This document shows, in pieces, positions 7,228-17,306 of a stretch of DNA of 64,000 nt. The DNA is from Terriglobales bacterium (GTDB lineage Bacteria; Acidobacteriota; Terriglobia; Bryobacterales; Bryobacteraceae): positions 1 through 64,000 of the forward strand of contig JAIXQP010000030.1 in NCBI GenBank assembly GCA_027485675.1, read 5' to 3'. A program made the translations under genes and the position numbers. The notes under the pieces are model-generated. The model was not told the origin of the DNA. It searched no databases and saw only the letters and a program-made list of their open reading frames with translations. Within the stretch, counting starts at the first letter, position 1; each line of letters opens with the position of its first letter.

Positions 7228-8793
7228 CTATCTCCAGCGGTCATCAATCCGCTTCACTTCGACTGTGATGTTCTTGTAAGGAGCCGATCGCTGGAAGTCC
7301 TCAACGACTTCAAAGATATCCCGGTCGATATAGACCGACTTGGTTCCATCGATCACGAGTGTCGTGTTCTCCGGCACCGCGTTCAACTTGGTCCGCAGTT
7401 CGCTCTTGTTCACGAACGTCATGTCCTTGTTGAACCGCAACAGAAACCAATCCCCTTGGTTAACCACCGAGATCGCCGATCGGTGATTCGCCCGCAGCAC
7501 GAACAGAACGCCGACGACGAGCCCGATTACCACCCCTTTTAACAGGTCGGTGAACACGATGGCCAGCACCGTCACGACGAACGGCAGAAACTGCTCCCAA
7601 CCCAGCTTCAGCATCGCCACATAGATCTTCGGCTTAGTCAGCTTGTAACCAACCATGATCAACACCGCCGCCAGACTCGCCAGCGGCGTCCAGTTCAGAT
7701 ACTGCGGAATGGCGAGGACGGCCACCAGCAGCAGGACACCATGGAAGATCGTCGAGGACTTCGTGCGCCCCCCCGACGAGACGTTCGCCGAGGTCCGGAC
7801 GATTACCGAAGTCAGGGGAAGCCCGCCAATCATCCCCGAAACAATGTTGCCCGCGCCCTGCGCCATCAACTCGCGCCGCGACGACGTGATGCGGCGGAAC
7901 GGATCAATCCGGTCGCCCGCCTCAATGCTCAACAGCGTCTCAATACTGGCCACCAGAGCAATCGTCACCGCCACGGTCCAAATAGCCGGTTCGGTGAACT
8001 TCGTGAAGTCCGGGAAGACAAACTCGAGGGCGTTGGCCATCGGCAACTGCACCATGTGCACCGGATCCGTCAGCTTCATCCACGGCGCGAAGATCCCGAA
8101 AGCGTTGTTCAGCGTGATTCCCAGAACCACCACCACCAGCGGACCCGGCACCATCAACGCAAACCGGGAGCCCTTCGCCGACCAGTAGTCCCAAAAGATC
8201 AAAACCCCGAGGCTCAATACCGAAATCACCACCGCGCCTTCACTCGGATTCAGAATGCTGCTGAGCACATCCGTGAAGGTATTGGCGCCGCTCGCTTCAA
8301 AAAAGCTGAAATCACCCTCGTAATCCTTATCTCGGCCCAAGGCATGCGGGATCTGCTTCAGGATAATGACGACGCCAATGGCGGCCAGCATTCCCTTGAT
8401 CACCGAGTTCGGTACATAGTCGCCAATCGCCCCGGCACCCACGGCGCCCAGCACAATCTGCATCCCCCCGGCGAGTACCACCGAGGCCAGAAACGCCTTG
8501 AAGGAGCCGGTCGTCTGGATCGCCGTCAGGACGATGACCGTTAAACCCGCCGCCGGTCCGCTGACGCTGACCGCCGAACTCGAAAGGCCGCCCACCACAA
8601 TCCCGCCTACGATCCCGGCGATAATCCCGGCAAACAGTGGAGCTCCGGAGGCAAGGGCGATGCCGAGGCACAACGGCATCGCCACCAAAAACACCACCAA
8701 TCCCGCCGGAGCGTCGTACCTGAGGAAATTCTCCCAGGAAGGGTCTAGCTTCCTGCTATAGGTAGAAACTGATTTCGTCGTCTTCTCCGGCAC
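7228..8793 (-). CDS. SulP family anion (probably bicarbonate) transporter
   Basis: 521 aa with a GTG start. About ten to twelve hydrophobic segments span residues 30-440, beginning with DAPAGLVVFLVAMPLCLGIALASGAP (read in two parts), the SulP signature region, and including SVSGPAAGLTV. The C-terminal about 70 residues form a short STAS-like domain (FVNKSELRTKL, LVIDGTKSVYID). Direct linkage to a beta-carbonic anhydrase favours bicarbonate over sulfate, as in other SulP/CA pairs; this is inference from context. The start overlaps the end of the aldo/keto reductase gene by 38 bases, so all three minus-strand genes may be cotranscribed. Confidence 0.9.
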   Translation of the reverse strand: MPEKTTKSVSTYSRKLDPSWENFLRYDAPAGLVVFLVAMPLCLGIALASGAPLFAGIIAGIVGGIVVGGLSSSAVSVSGPAAGLTVIVLTAIQTTGSFKAFLASVVLAGGMQIVLGAVGAGAIGDYVPNSVIKGMLAAIGVVIILKQIPHALGRDKDYEGDFSFFEASGANTFTDVLSSILNPSEGAVVISVLSLGVLIFWDYWSAKGSRFALMVPGPLVVVVLGITLNNAFGIFAPWMKLTDPVHMVQLPMANALEFVFPDFTKFTEPAIWTVAVTIALVASIETLLSIEAGDRIDPFRRITSSRRELMAQGAGNIVSGMIGGLPLTSVIVRTSANVSSGGRTKSSTIFHGVLLLVAVLAIPQYLNWTPLASLAAVLIMVGYKLTKPKIYVAMLKLGWEQFLPFVVTVLAIVFTDLLKGVVIGLVVGVLFVLRANHRSAISVVNQGDWFLLRFNKDMTFVNKSELRTKLNAVPENTTLVIDGTKSVYIDRDIFEVVEDFQRSAPYKNITVEVKRIDDRWR

Positions 8794-9700
8794 TTAACCG
8801 AAACTCCATCGCCTGAATCACGCCATTTAATTGCGCCGGCGACCGAAGCCCCACAATGGCTCCCGTCACTTCCGCGCGGCGTAGCACCCATGCTAGCGCG
8901 ACTTCGCCCGGAGCGACACCGTACCGTTCCCCAATCTCCCGGAGTTTCTCTACCAGTTCCAGATTCTTCGTTAACGCCGGCTCCTGAAACTGCACCCACC
9001 GTTTCCGATGATCATCTTCCGGCATCGCCGCAATGCGCTCCCGCGTCATGGCGCCCGTCAGCAACCCGCGGCCCATCGGCGAGTACACCATCACCCCCAT
9101 ACCCGTCGCCGCCGCATGGGGCAGAATTTCCGGCTCCACTTCCCGGGTCAGCAGCGAGTACGGCGGCTGCAGCGAAGTAATCGGCGCAATCTTCTGCGCC
9201 CGCTCCATCTGCGCCTTCGAAAAGTTCGAAACGCCAATCCAACGCACCTTCCCCTCGGCCTGCAGCTCCGCCATCGCCGTCCAACCCTCCTCGACGTCCT
9301 CGTCCGGCTCGGGCCAATGCATCTGGTAGAGGTCAATCACGTCCACCTGCAACCGGCGCAAACTCGCCTCACACTCCGCGCGCACCGAATCGCGCTTCAA
9401 CCGCTTGCCGATCACCCGGTTCTCATCCCACACCCGGCCGCACTTGGTGAACACATACGGCTTGTTCTCCATTCCCGCCAGCGCCTTGGCCACCACCTCT
9501 TCGGAATGCCCCAGTCCGTACACCGCCGCGGTGTCCACCCAGTTCATCCCCGCTTCTACCGCGGCGCGGATGGCGTCGACGGAATCCTGATCATCCTGCG
9601 GCCCCCAGCCGAAGGCCCAACCGCCACCACCAATCGCCCAAGCACCCACGCCAAGCGGGGTGATCATTAAGTCACTGTTGCCAAGTTGCCGTTTTTGCAT
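8756..9700 (-). CDS. Aldo/keto reductase
   Basis: 314 aa NADPH-dependent oxidoreductase of the (beta/alpha)8 AKR superfamily. The catalytic tetrad is present: Asp56, Tyr61 (DTAAVYGLG), Lys86 (FTKCG) and His128 (LYQMHWP). The GVSNFS segment and the C-terminal AIVGLRSPAQL cofactor region are standard. The N-terminal QKRQLGNSDL and the length fit the AKR11/12-like subgroup; the substrate cannot be told. It is divergent from the antiporter gene across only 21 bases, so any promoters must lie partly inside the coding regions. It overlaps the SulP gene downstream. Confidence 0.92.
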   Translation of the reverse strand: MQKRQLGNSDLMITPLGVGAWAIGGGGWAFGWGPQDDQDSVDAIRAAVEAGMNWVDTAAVYGLGHSEEVVAKALAGMENKPYVFTKCGRVWDENRVIGKRLKRDSVRAECEASLRRLQVDVIDLYQMHWPEPDEDVEEGWTAMAELQAEGKVRWIGVSNFSKAQMERAQKIAPITSLQPPYSLLTREVEPEILPHAAATGMGVMVYSPMGRGLLTGAMTRERIAAMPEDDHRKRWVQFQEPALTKNLELVEKLREIGERYGVAPGEVALAWVLRRAEVTGAIVGLRSPAQLNGVIQAMEFRLSAGEDDEISFYL

Positions 9701-9721
9701 CGATACTCAGCATAACCGACC

Positions 9722-11251
9722 TTGATCTTCGCAATTCTTCTCGCGTCACTCCTCATCGCTCTGGCCGCCAAGCGCCTCGGGCAACCCTACCCCATTGCGT
9801 TGGTCATCGGCGGTCTCTGCCTCGCGGCGATTCCCGGCGCGCCGGATATCTCGCTGAACCCGGACGTCGTCTTCTACGTCCTGCTGCCGCCCGTGTTGTT
9901 CGAAGCCGCCTATTTCACTTCCTGGCGCGATCTGATGGCGCAGCGCCGGCCGGTGCTCATGCTCGCCTTCGGCCTCGTCGCCGCCAGTAGCGCCGCCGTC
10001 GGCGCCGTCTGCGTTTGGCTGATCCCCGGCATGAACTGGGCCACCGGCATCACACTCGGCGCTATTGTTTCTCCGCCGGACGCCGCCGCCGCTACGGCCA
10101 TCACCCGCGGCTTGCGGCTGCCCCGCCGCATCGTGCAGATCATCGAAGGAGAGAGCCTGGTCAATGACGCCTCCGCGCTTACCATCTATCGCTTCGCCGT
10201 CGCGGCCATCGTCACCGGATCGTTTCTCTGGTCGCAAGCAGCCATCGCCTTTGTCTGGATCGCCTTAGGCGGCACCGCGATCGGCGTCGCCATCGGTTAC
10301 GCCTACGTCTGGATCTTCACGAAGATTAAGGACGTTGAGGTGGAAATCTTATCCACCTTCGCCCTCGCCTACGGCTCCTACATCGCCGCCGAACAGGTGC
10401 ACGCCTCGGGCGTTCTGGCCTGCGTCGCCTCCGGTCTGATCCTTGGCCGCTCCAGCCCCAACCTGTTTACCGCCACCGGGCGGATCCGCGGCGCGGCGGT
10501 CTGGTCCACCGCCATTTTCTTGTGCAATGTCATCATCTTCGCGCTCATCGGATCGCCACTCCGCGCCGTGCTCGCCGATTTGAGCGGCTATCCGCCCATG
10601 ATGCTGCTCGGCTGGTGCGCCGCCATCTCCGCCACCGTCATCCTCGTCCGGATCATCTGGGTCTACGTCGTCTCCCCCTGCCGCACCGGGCTCTTCATCG
10701 TGGCGTGGACCGGCCTGCGCGGGGTCGTCTCCCTGGCCGCGGCGCTGGCGCTGCCGGCGGAAACCGTCTCCGGCCTCCCGTTCCCCTACCGAAGCCTGGT
10801 CCTCCTTCTCACCTTCGCCGTCATTCTGGTCACGCTGCTCCTCCAAGGCCTGACCCTGCGGCCCGTCATCCGCTTCCTCCGCCTGCCGGAGGACCGGACC
10901 AGCGAAGAGGAGCAACTGGCGGCCCGGCTGCGAGCCGCCGAGGCAGCCCTCGAGCGCTTGGCGGCGCTCGAAGACACCGCGCCCCGCCACGTCGTCGACC
11001 GGGTGAAGGGGTTCTTTGAAGACCGTCTGGCCGACGTCCGCGCCCAGCAGGAGTTCGAAAGCGGCGCCGGATCAGTCGACCGCCCCGAGGAGTTCCAAAC
11101 CCTCGCCGAGCAGCGGCTGTGGTACGAGATGCTCCGGGCCGAACGAAACGCCATCATCGAACTGCGGCAGCAGAAAGTCATCGGCGACGAAGCCCTCCAC
11201 AAAATCGAACACGAAATCGACCTCCTCGAAGCAAGACTCACGCCGCGATAA
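9722..11251 (+). CDS. CPA1 family Na+(K+)/H+ antiporter
   Basis: 509 aa with a TTG start; an in-frame TAA at 9713 leaves TTG at 9722 as the only early start. Residues 1-385 are about twelve membrane helices. The ion-site motif GESLVNDASA contains Asn148-Asp149, the ND pair of electroneutral CPA1 exchangers, and PPDAAAATAI precedes it. Residues about 390-509 form a charged helical cytoplasmic tail, probably regulatory. It exchanges a monovalent cation for protons across the inner membrane. The next gene starts 10 bases downstream on the same strand. Confidence 0.9.
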   Translation: MIFAILLASLLIALAAKRLGQPYPIALVIGGLCLAAIPGAPDISLNPDVVFYVLLPPVLFEAAYFTSWRDLMAQRRPVLMLAFGLVAASSAAVGAVCVWLIPGMNWATGITLGAIVSPPDAAAATAITRGLRLPRRIVQIIEGESLVNDASALTIYRFAVAAIVTGSFLWSQAAIAFVWIALGGTAIGVAIGYAYVWIFTKIKDVEVEILSTFALAYGSYIAAEQVHASGVLACVASGLILGRSSPNLFTATGRIRGAAVWSTAIFLCNVIIFALIGSPLRAVLADLSGYPPMMLLGWCAAISATVILVRIIWVYVVSPCRTGLFIVAWTGLRGVVSLAAALALPAETVSGLPFPYRSLVLLLTFAVILVTLLLQGLTLRPVIRFLRLPEDRTSEEEQLAARLRAAEAALERLAALEDTAPRHVVDRVKGFFEDRLADVRAQQEFESGAGSVDRPEEFQTLAEQRLWYEMLRAERNAIIELRQQKVIGDEALHKIEHEIDLLEARLTPR

Positions 11252-11261
11252 GCTAGAGGCC

Positions 11262-12992
11262 ATGCGCCGTCTTGTCTTCCTGCTCCTCGCAGGCTCGTTA
11301 AGTGCCCAGCAGATCATGTTCCCGCCCGTCCGGGGCACCAAGGAGATGGTCGCCGCGGCGAACAATTTTGAGGTGGAGGCCGGCTTCCGGCTCCTCACCG
11401 CCGGCGGCAACGCGGTGGACGCGGGCGTGGCAGGCACATTGGCCGCGGCCGTCACGGAGCAGGCGCGCTTCGGCTTGGGCGGCGAGATGCCGCTCATCAT
11501 CACCATGAAGGGCAAACCGCCCATCGTCATCTCCGGCGTCGGCACGGCCCCGAAACTGGCGACGGTGGAATACTACACGAAGCGCAAGGCCGAACCGTGG
11601 GAGGAGGACGAACGGAAGGTTCCGATCCCCGGCGAAGGCATCCGCGCCGCCATCCTGCCGGGCGTGATGGACGGCCTGCTGCTCGCGCTGCAAAGGTACG
11701 GCACTAAGTCGTTCGCCGAAGTCGTCCAACCGGCAATTGAATACGCCGAAGGCTTCCCCATCGGCGAAGAGTTCTCAGCCTTCATCCGCAACGGCGAACG
11801 GATTCTCGAAACTTGGCCGACCTCGAAGAAGTTCTTCCTGCCGAACGGCGAGATCCCGCAGGCGGGCACCATGATGCGGATGCCGGACTTGGCCAAGACC
11901 CTCCGCGAAATGGCGGCCGCGGAGAAGAAGGCGAAGGGAAACCGCGCCAAGAAGATTCAGGCTGTGCGCGATTACTTCTACCGCGGACCCATCGCCCAGA
12001 AGATCGCCAAGTTCTCGGAAGAGAACGGCGGACTGATCCGTCTCGAAGACCTGAAGGGTTTCTCGGCCGTCGAAGACACGCCGCGGACGACGACCTATCG
12101 CGGCTACACGATTGTGAAGCCGGGCTTCTGGACGCAGGGTCCCGTGATGCTTCAGGCTTTGAATATTCTCGAAGGCTACGACCTCAAGGCAATGGGACAC
12201 AACTCCGCGGCCCTGCTCCATACTGAAGTCGAGGCCGTAAAGCTTGCCTTCGCGGACCGCGACGCCCACTACGGCGACCCGGCGTTCTCGAAGATCAACG
12301 AAAAACTTCTGCTCTCGAAAGAGTACGCCGCCGAACGCCGCAAACTCATCAACCCGGACAAGGCGGACATGGGATCCCGGCCGGGGCCGGTGGCCACTGA
12401 GCACAACAGCGTGCAGGATACGACCTGCGTCAACGTTGTCGACCGCTTTGGCAACGCCTTCAACGCAACCCCCTCCGGCGCGTGGCTGCCGAGCGTGATC
12501 GCCGGCGATACAGGTATTCCGCTGTCGGGCCGGCTGCAAAGCTTCGTCCTCACCAAAGGCCATGCGAATGAGTTAGCGCCCGGCAAACGGCCCCGTGTCA
12601 CTCTCAGCCCCACCACGGTTCTCAAACCGGATGGCAGCCTGCACTTCGTGATGTCCACCCCGGGCGGCGATAACCAGGACCAGGCGATGCTGCAGGTGCT
12701 CATCAACATGATCGACTTCGGCATGGGTCCCCAACAGGCCGTCGAAGCGCCCCGCTTCCAAACCGAGCACTTCTATTCGAGCTTTGCCCACCATGAGTTC
12801 GTGCCGGGACGGCTCCGCGTCGAAGGACGCGTTAGCCGGTCCATCATCGAGGCTCTGCGGGCGAAGGGCCACATGGTGACGCCCTCCGGCGACTGGTCCA
12901 ACGGCAGCGCGCCGACGGTGATTCTCGTCAAAGACGGGATCCTGGACGGTGGGGCGGACCCGCGCCGCCTGCGGTTCATTTTTGGCCGATAG
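11262..12992 (+). CDS. ggt: Gamma-glutamyltransferase
   Basis: 576 aa. A short signal peptide (MRRLVFLLLAGSLSAQQ) sends it to the periplasm or outside. The proenzyme would cleave itself before the nucleophile Thr387, seen in SVQDTTCVNVVDRFGNA, to give large and small subunits. Other family landmarks: AGGNAVDAGVAGTLA near residue 50, GLGGEMPL, LAFADRDAHYGDP, and the small-subunit STPGGDNQDQAMLQVL segment. It hydrolyses or transfers gamma-glutamyl groups, for example in glutathione salvage. The assigned ATG directly precedes the signal peptide. Its 3' end overlaps the convergent regulator gene by 17 bases. Confidence 0.92.
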   Translation: MRRLVFLLLAGSLSAQQIMFPPVRGTKEMVAAANNFEVEAGFRLLTAGGNAVDAGVAGTLAAAVTEQARFGLGGEMPLIITMKGKPPIVISGVGTAPKLATVEYYTKRKAEPWEEDERKVPIPGEGIRAAILPGVMDGLLLALQRYGTKSFAEVVQPAIEYAEGFPIGEEFSAFIRNGERILETWPTSKKFFLPNGEIPQAGTMMRMPDLAKTLREMAAAEKKAKGNRAKKIQAVRDYFYRGPIAQKIAKFSEENGGLIRLEDLKGFSAVEDTPRTTTYRGYTIVKPGFWTQGPVMLQALNILEGYDLKAMGHNSAALLHTEVEAVKLAFADRDAHYGDPAFSKINEKLLLSKEYAAERRKLINPDKADMGSRPGPVATEHNSVQDTTCVNVVDRFGNAFNATPSGAWLPSVIAGDTGIPLSGRLQSFVLTKGHANELAPGKRPRVTLSPTTVLKPDGSLHFVMSTPGGDNQDQAMLQVLINMIDFGMGPQQAVEAPRFQTEHFYSSFAHHEFVPGRLRVEGRVSRSIIEALRAKGHMVTPSGDWSNGSAPTVILVKDGILDGGADPRRLRFIFGR

Positions 12993-13890
12993 CCAGAATG
13001 GTTTCAAAGTGGGGCGCTTCCGCTTCCCGGTGCACGACACTGAGTTCGGGCTGGCGGAAGCGCGCCTGCTGCAAGAAGCCCAAGAGTTCGACCTCGCTGA
13101 AGCCGAGCCACACGTCGGCGTAGAGCTCGCGCGCCTCCTCAAAGGCGTGCCGCTGGAGATCGAGGATCACCACGCGGCCGCCGGGCTTCAAGATCCTCCA
13201 GGCCTCCTTCACCGCGGCCTGCGGATGCAGCGCGTGGTGCAGGCTCTGGCTGAAGAGCGCCAGGTCGATCGAGGCATCGTCGAGCGGCATCTCCTCTAAG
13301 TCGCCCACGCGGTATTCGATGTTCGAGACGCCAGCCTTCCGCGCCGCCTCGCGACCGTAAGCCACCATCTTCTCCGAGTTGTCGACGGCGATCACCCGTT
13401 CGGCGCGCTGGGCCAGCAGGAGGGAGAGCGTGCCTTCGCCGGCGCCGATGTCGGCAATCACCATCGGCGGCAACAGCTTCAGCAGCATCTCCGCCACGCC
13501 CTTCCAACTCCGGCCCGGGACGTAGTGCCGTCCGAACCGGCCGGCGAGTTCGTCGAAGTAGGCGCGCATCTTGTCCTTGCGCTTGTTCAGGATCAGACGC
13601 AGGGCCTCATCATCGATGGCCGATTCGGGAAGCTCGCGGGAGCTCTGGCGCAGAATCTCCACTACTGTCTCGTCCCCGGTAAAGCGGTAGAGGCTCTTCT
13701 GACCCAGCTTGCGCGGTTCAACCAGTCCAGCCTGCTTCAAGTGCGAAAGGGCCATGGAGATGCGGCTCTGTCCCATGCCGAGGATCTCCTGCAACTCGGC
13801 GACGCTGAGTTCCTCCCGGTTGAGGAGACGCAGCATACGGAGGCGGGACTCATCGCCGAGCAGGCGCAGGGACCGCAGGAGGTTTGCCAT
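12976..13890 (-). CDS. ArsR-family regulator fused to SAM-dependent methyltransferase (SahR-like)
   Basis: 304 aa. Residues 1-85 are a winged HTH of ArsR type (LSVAELQEILGMGQSRISMA recognition region, then LKQAGLVEPRKLGQ wing). Residues about 105-304 are a class I methyltransferase domain with motif I VIADIGAGEGTL at 143-154, IAVDNS at motif II and LDLALFSQSLHH near motif IV. It stands head to head with ahcY across 56 bases holding a 26-bp palindrome. ArsR-type regulators that sense S-adenosylhomocysteine and control ahcY (SahR) are known in Desulfovibrio and relatives, so the methyltransferase domain may act as a SAH/SAM sensor. That assignment is inference from fusion plus neighbour. Confidence 0.85.
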   Translation of the reverse strand: MANLLRSLRLLGDESRLRMLRLLNREELSVAELQEILGMGQSRISMALSHLKQAGLVEPRKLGQKSLYRFTGDETVVEILRQSSRELPESAIDDEALRLILNKRKDKMRAYFDELAGRFGRHYVPGRSWKGVAEMLLKLLPPMVIADIGAGEGTLSLLLAQRAERVIAVDNSEKMVAYGREAARKAGVSNIEYRVGDLEEMPLDDASIDLALFSQSLHHALHPQAAVKEAWRILKPGGRVVILDLQRHAFEEARELYADVWLGFSEVELLGFLQQARFRQPELSVVHREAEAPHFETILAIGQK

Positions 13891-13903
13891 AAGTTTTACA
13901 TTC

Positions 13904-13929
13904 TATCAACGAATCATGATTCCTTGATA
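13904..13929. promoter_or_regulatory. 26-bp near-perfect palindrome between regulator and ahcY
   Basis: Outer arms TATCAA (13904-13909) and TTGATA (13924-13929) flank an inner perfect palindrome GAATCATGATTC (13911-13922). Only the pair 13910/13923 breaks the symmetry of the whole 26 bases. It occupies the middle of the 56-base gap between the two divergent start codons. It is the natural candidate operator for the ArsR-type regulator, letting one site control both genes. The length would suit two dimers or one dimer with extended contacts. Confidence 0.7.
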
Positions 13930-13946
13930 TGTGCTATCCTCAGACC

Positions 13947-15365
<1,419 letters not shown>

Positions 15366-15385
15366 GCCATTCAGGCTTGGGCAAG

Positions 15386-15415
15386 GGCCGGATCCTTCGG
15401 GATCCGGCCTTTTTT
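15386..15415 (+). terminator. Intrinsic terminator after ahcY
   Basis: A perfect 10-bp stem, GGCCGGATCC paired with GGATCCGGCC, closes on a TTCG tetraloop and is followed at once by six T residues. This is a textbook Rho-independent terminator, and it separates ahcY from the hydrolase gene that begins at 15435. Confidence 0.93.
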
Positions 15416-15434
15416 CGTTTTAGTAACATGAGTC

Positions 15435-17306
15435 ATGCGCCTTGCCGCCTGCCTTCTCCTCGCCCTGCCGTTGCTCGCCGCTCCGCCAAAACCGCGGCCC
15501 GTTTCCGAGCAGTACACGAAGTTCGAATACCGGATTCCGATGCGCGACGGGGTGAAGCTGTTCACCGCCGTCTATGTGCCGAAGGACGCGGGGCCGGACA
15601 AGAGGTACCCGATTCTGTTCCTGCGGACGCCCTACGCCGTGCGGCCCTACGGCGCCGACCAGTATCGCGAAACCTTGGGACCTTCCGAATGGACCCAAGA
15701 CAAGGGCTACATCTTCGTCTACCAGGATGTGCGCGGCCGGTTTATGTCCGAAGGCGAGTTCGAACAGGTGCGGCCGCACAACCCGGCCAAGACCGGCAAG
15801 CAGATTGATGAGTCCTCCGATACCTACGACTCGATCGAATGGCTGCTCAAAAATATCGGCCACCATAACGGCAATGTGGGCATGTGGGGCATCTCCTATC
15901 CCGGCTTCTACACGACGATGGGCATGGTGGACGCGCATCCGGCGTTGAAGGCCGTCTCGCCGCAGGCTCCCGTGGGCGACTGGTTCATCGGCGACGACTG
16001 GCGACACAACGGCGCCTTCTACCTGGCCCACGCCGCGCGCTGGATGTACATGAATTCGCGCGAAGGCGCCAATGATCCGAAGGTTCCGCGGACGAATCCG
16101 GAGTACGAGTCGCCGGATGGCTACAACCTGTTTCTGGGGATGGGCACGCTCGAGGAGATCAACGAGCGGCTGTTGAAGAACAAGGTGCCGTATTGGAAGG
16201 ACCTGATGGAGCACTCGAACTACGACGCCTTCTGGCAGGCGCGCGACGTGCGCCCGCATTTGAAGAACGTCCGGCCGGCGGTGTTGACGGTGGGCGGATG
16301 GTTCGACGCCGAAGATCTGTTCGGCACCCTAGAGACCTACAAGCGGAACGAGAAGCAGAGCCCGAACGGAGTGAACCTGCTGGTGATGGGGCCGTGGTCG
16401 CACGGGCAGTGGGCTTCCGGCAAAGGCGACCGGCTGGGAGACGTTCCGTTCCATCAGCCGACCGGCGAGCATTACCGGGAGAAGATCGAGTTGCCGTTCT
16501 TCGAGAAGTATCTACGGGGCGAGAGCAAGGCGCAGTTGGCCGAAGCGCATGTGTTTGAGACCGGCACGAACCAATGGCGAACCTTCGACGCCTGGCCGCC
16601 GAAGCAGACGGTGGAGAAGTCGTTTCACTTTTCGCACGATGGACGGCTGGCGGGGAACCCGCCTTCTCGCGGCGGATACGAGGAGTATCTCTCCGACCCG
16701 GCGCGCCCGGTGCCGTTCGTCGGCTACATTGCGAACACGATGACGGTGGAGCACATGCTGGACGATCAACGCTTCGCTTCGACGCGCCCCGATGTGCTCG
16801 TGTTTCAGACCGATCCGCTTGAAGAGGACCTGACGCTGGCGGGGCCGCTCGAAGCCACGCTGCACATCTCGTCAACCGGGACGGATGCCGATTTCGTGGT
16901 GAAGCTGATCGACGTCTATCCCAACGATTTCCCGAATCCGGAGCCGAATCCGAAGGGGTTGAAGATGGGCGGCTTTCAGCAGCTGGTGCGGGGCGAACCG
17001 TTCCGGGCGAAGTTCCGCAAGAGCTTCGAGAAGCCGGAACCGTTGACGCCCGGACAGGTGGACAAGATTGTCTACACGCTGCCGGACGTGTTCCACACCT
17101 TCCGGCGCGGGCACCGGGTGATGGTGCAGGTGCAGAGCAGCTGGTTTCCGCTGGTGGACCGCAATCCGCAAAAATTCATGGACATCGCCAAGGCCAAGCG
17201 TGGCGATTTCGTGAAGGCGACGCAGCGGGTTTACGTGGGCCCAGTGGCCGGGAGTTCGTTAAAGGTCCGAGTGCTTTCGGCGCGGCCGGAGGCCATGCTG
17301 CGGTAG
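15435..17306 (+). CDS. Exported CocE/NonD family (S15-type) hydrolase
   Basis: 623 aa. The N-terminus MRLAACLLLALPLLAA is a signal peptide. The alpha/beta hydrolase part covers about residues 25-340, with the nucleophile Ser154 in GISYPGF, the typical G-x-S-Y-x-G of X-Pro dipeptidyl-peptidase/cocaine-esterase enzymes, and RGRFMSEGEF before it. A jelly-roll PepX_C domain follows at about residues 385-605 (GPLEATLHISSTGTDADFVV, GHRVMVQVQSSWFP). It hydrolyses an ester or peptide outside the cytoplasm; the substrate is unknown. Its last 76 bases overlap the end of the convergent oxidoreductase gene. Confidence 0.88.
   Translation: MRLAACLLLALPLLAAPPKPRPVSEQYTKFEYRIPMRDGVKLFTAVYVPKDAGPDKRYPILFLRTPYAVRPYGADQYRETLGPSEWTQDKGYIFVYQDVRGRFMSEGEFEQVRPHNPAKTGKQIDESSDTYDSIEWLLKNIGHHNGNVGMWGISYPGFYTTMGMVDAHPALKAVSPQAPVGDWFIGDDWRHNGAFYLAHAARWMYMNSREGANDPKVPRTNPEYESPDGYNLFLGMGTLEEINERLLKNKVPYWKDLMEHSNYDAFWQARDVRPHLKNVRPAVLTVGGWFDAEDLFGTLETYKRNEKQSPNGVNLLVMGPWSHGQWASGKGDRLGDVPFHQPTGEHYREKIELPFFEKYLRGESKAQLAEAHVFETGTNQWRTFDAWPPKQTVEKSFHFSHDGRLAGNPPSRGGYEEYLSDPARPVPFVGYIANTMTVEHMLDDQRFASTRPDVLVFQTDPLEEDLTLAGPLEATLHISSTGTDADFVVKLIDVYPNDFPNPEPNPKGLKMGGFQQLVRGEPFRAKFRKSFEKPEPLTPGQVDKIVYTLPDVFHTFRRGHRVMVQVQSSWFPLVDRNPQKFMDIAKAKRGDFVKATQRVYVGPVAGSSLKVRVLSARPEAMLR

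Noticed and set aside
13891-13946. SAH riboswitch before ahcY
   Set aside because: The gap is only 56 bases and is dominated by one palindrome; there is no room for the riboswitch fold.
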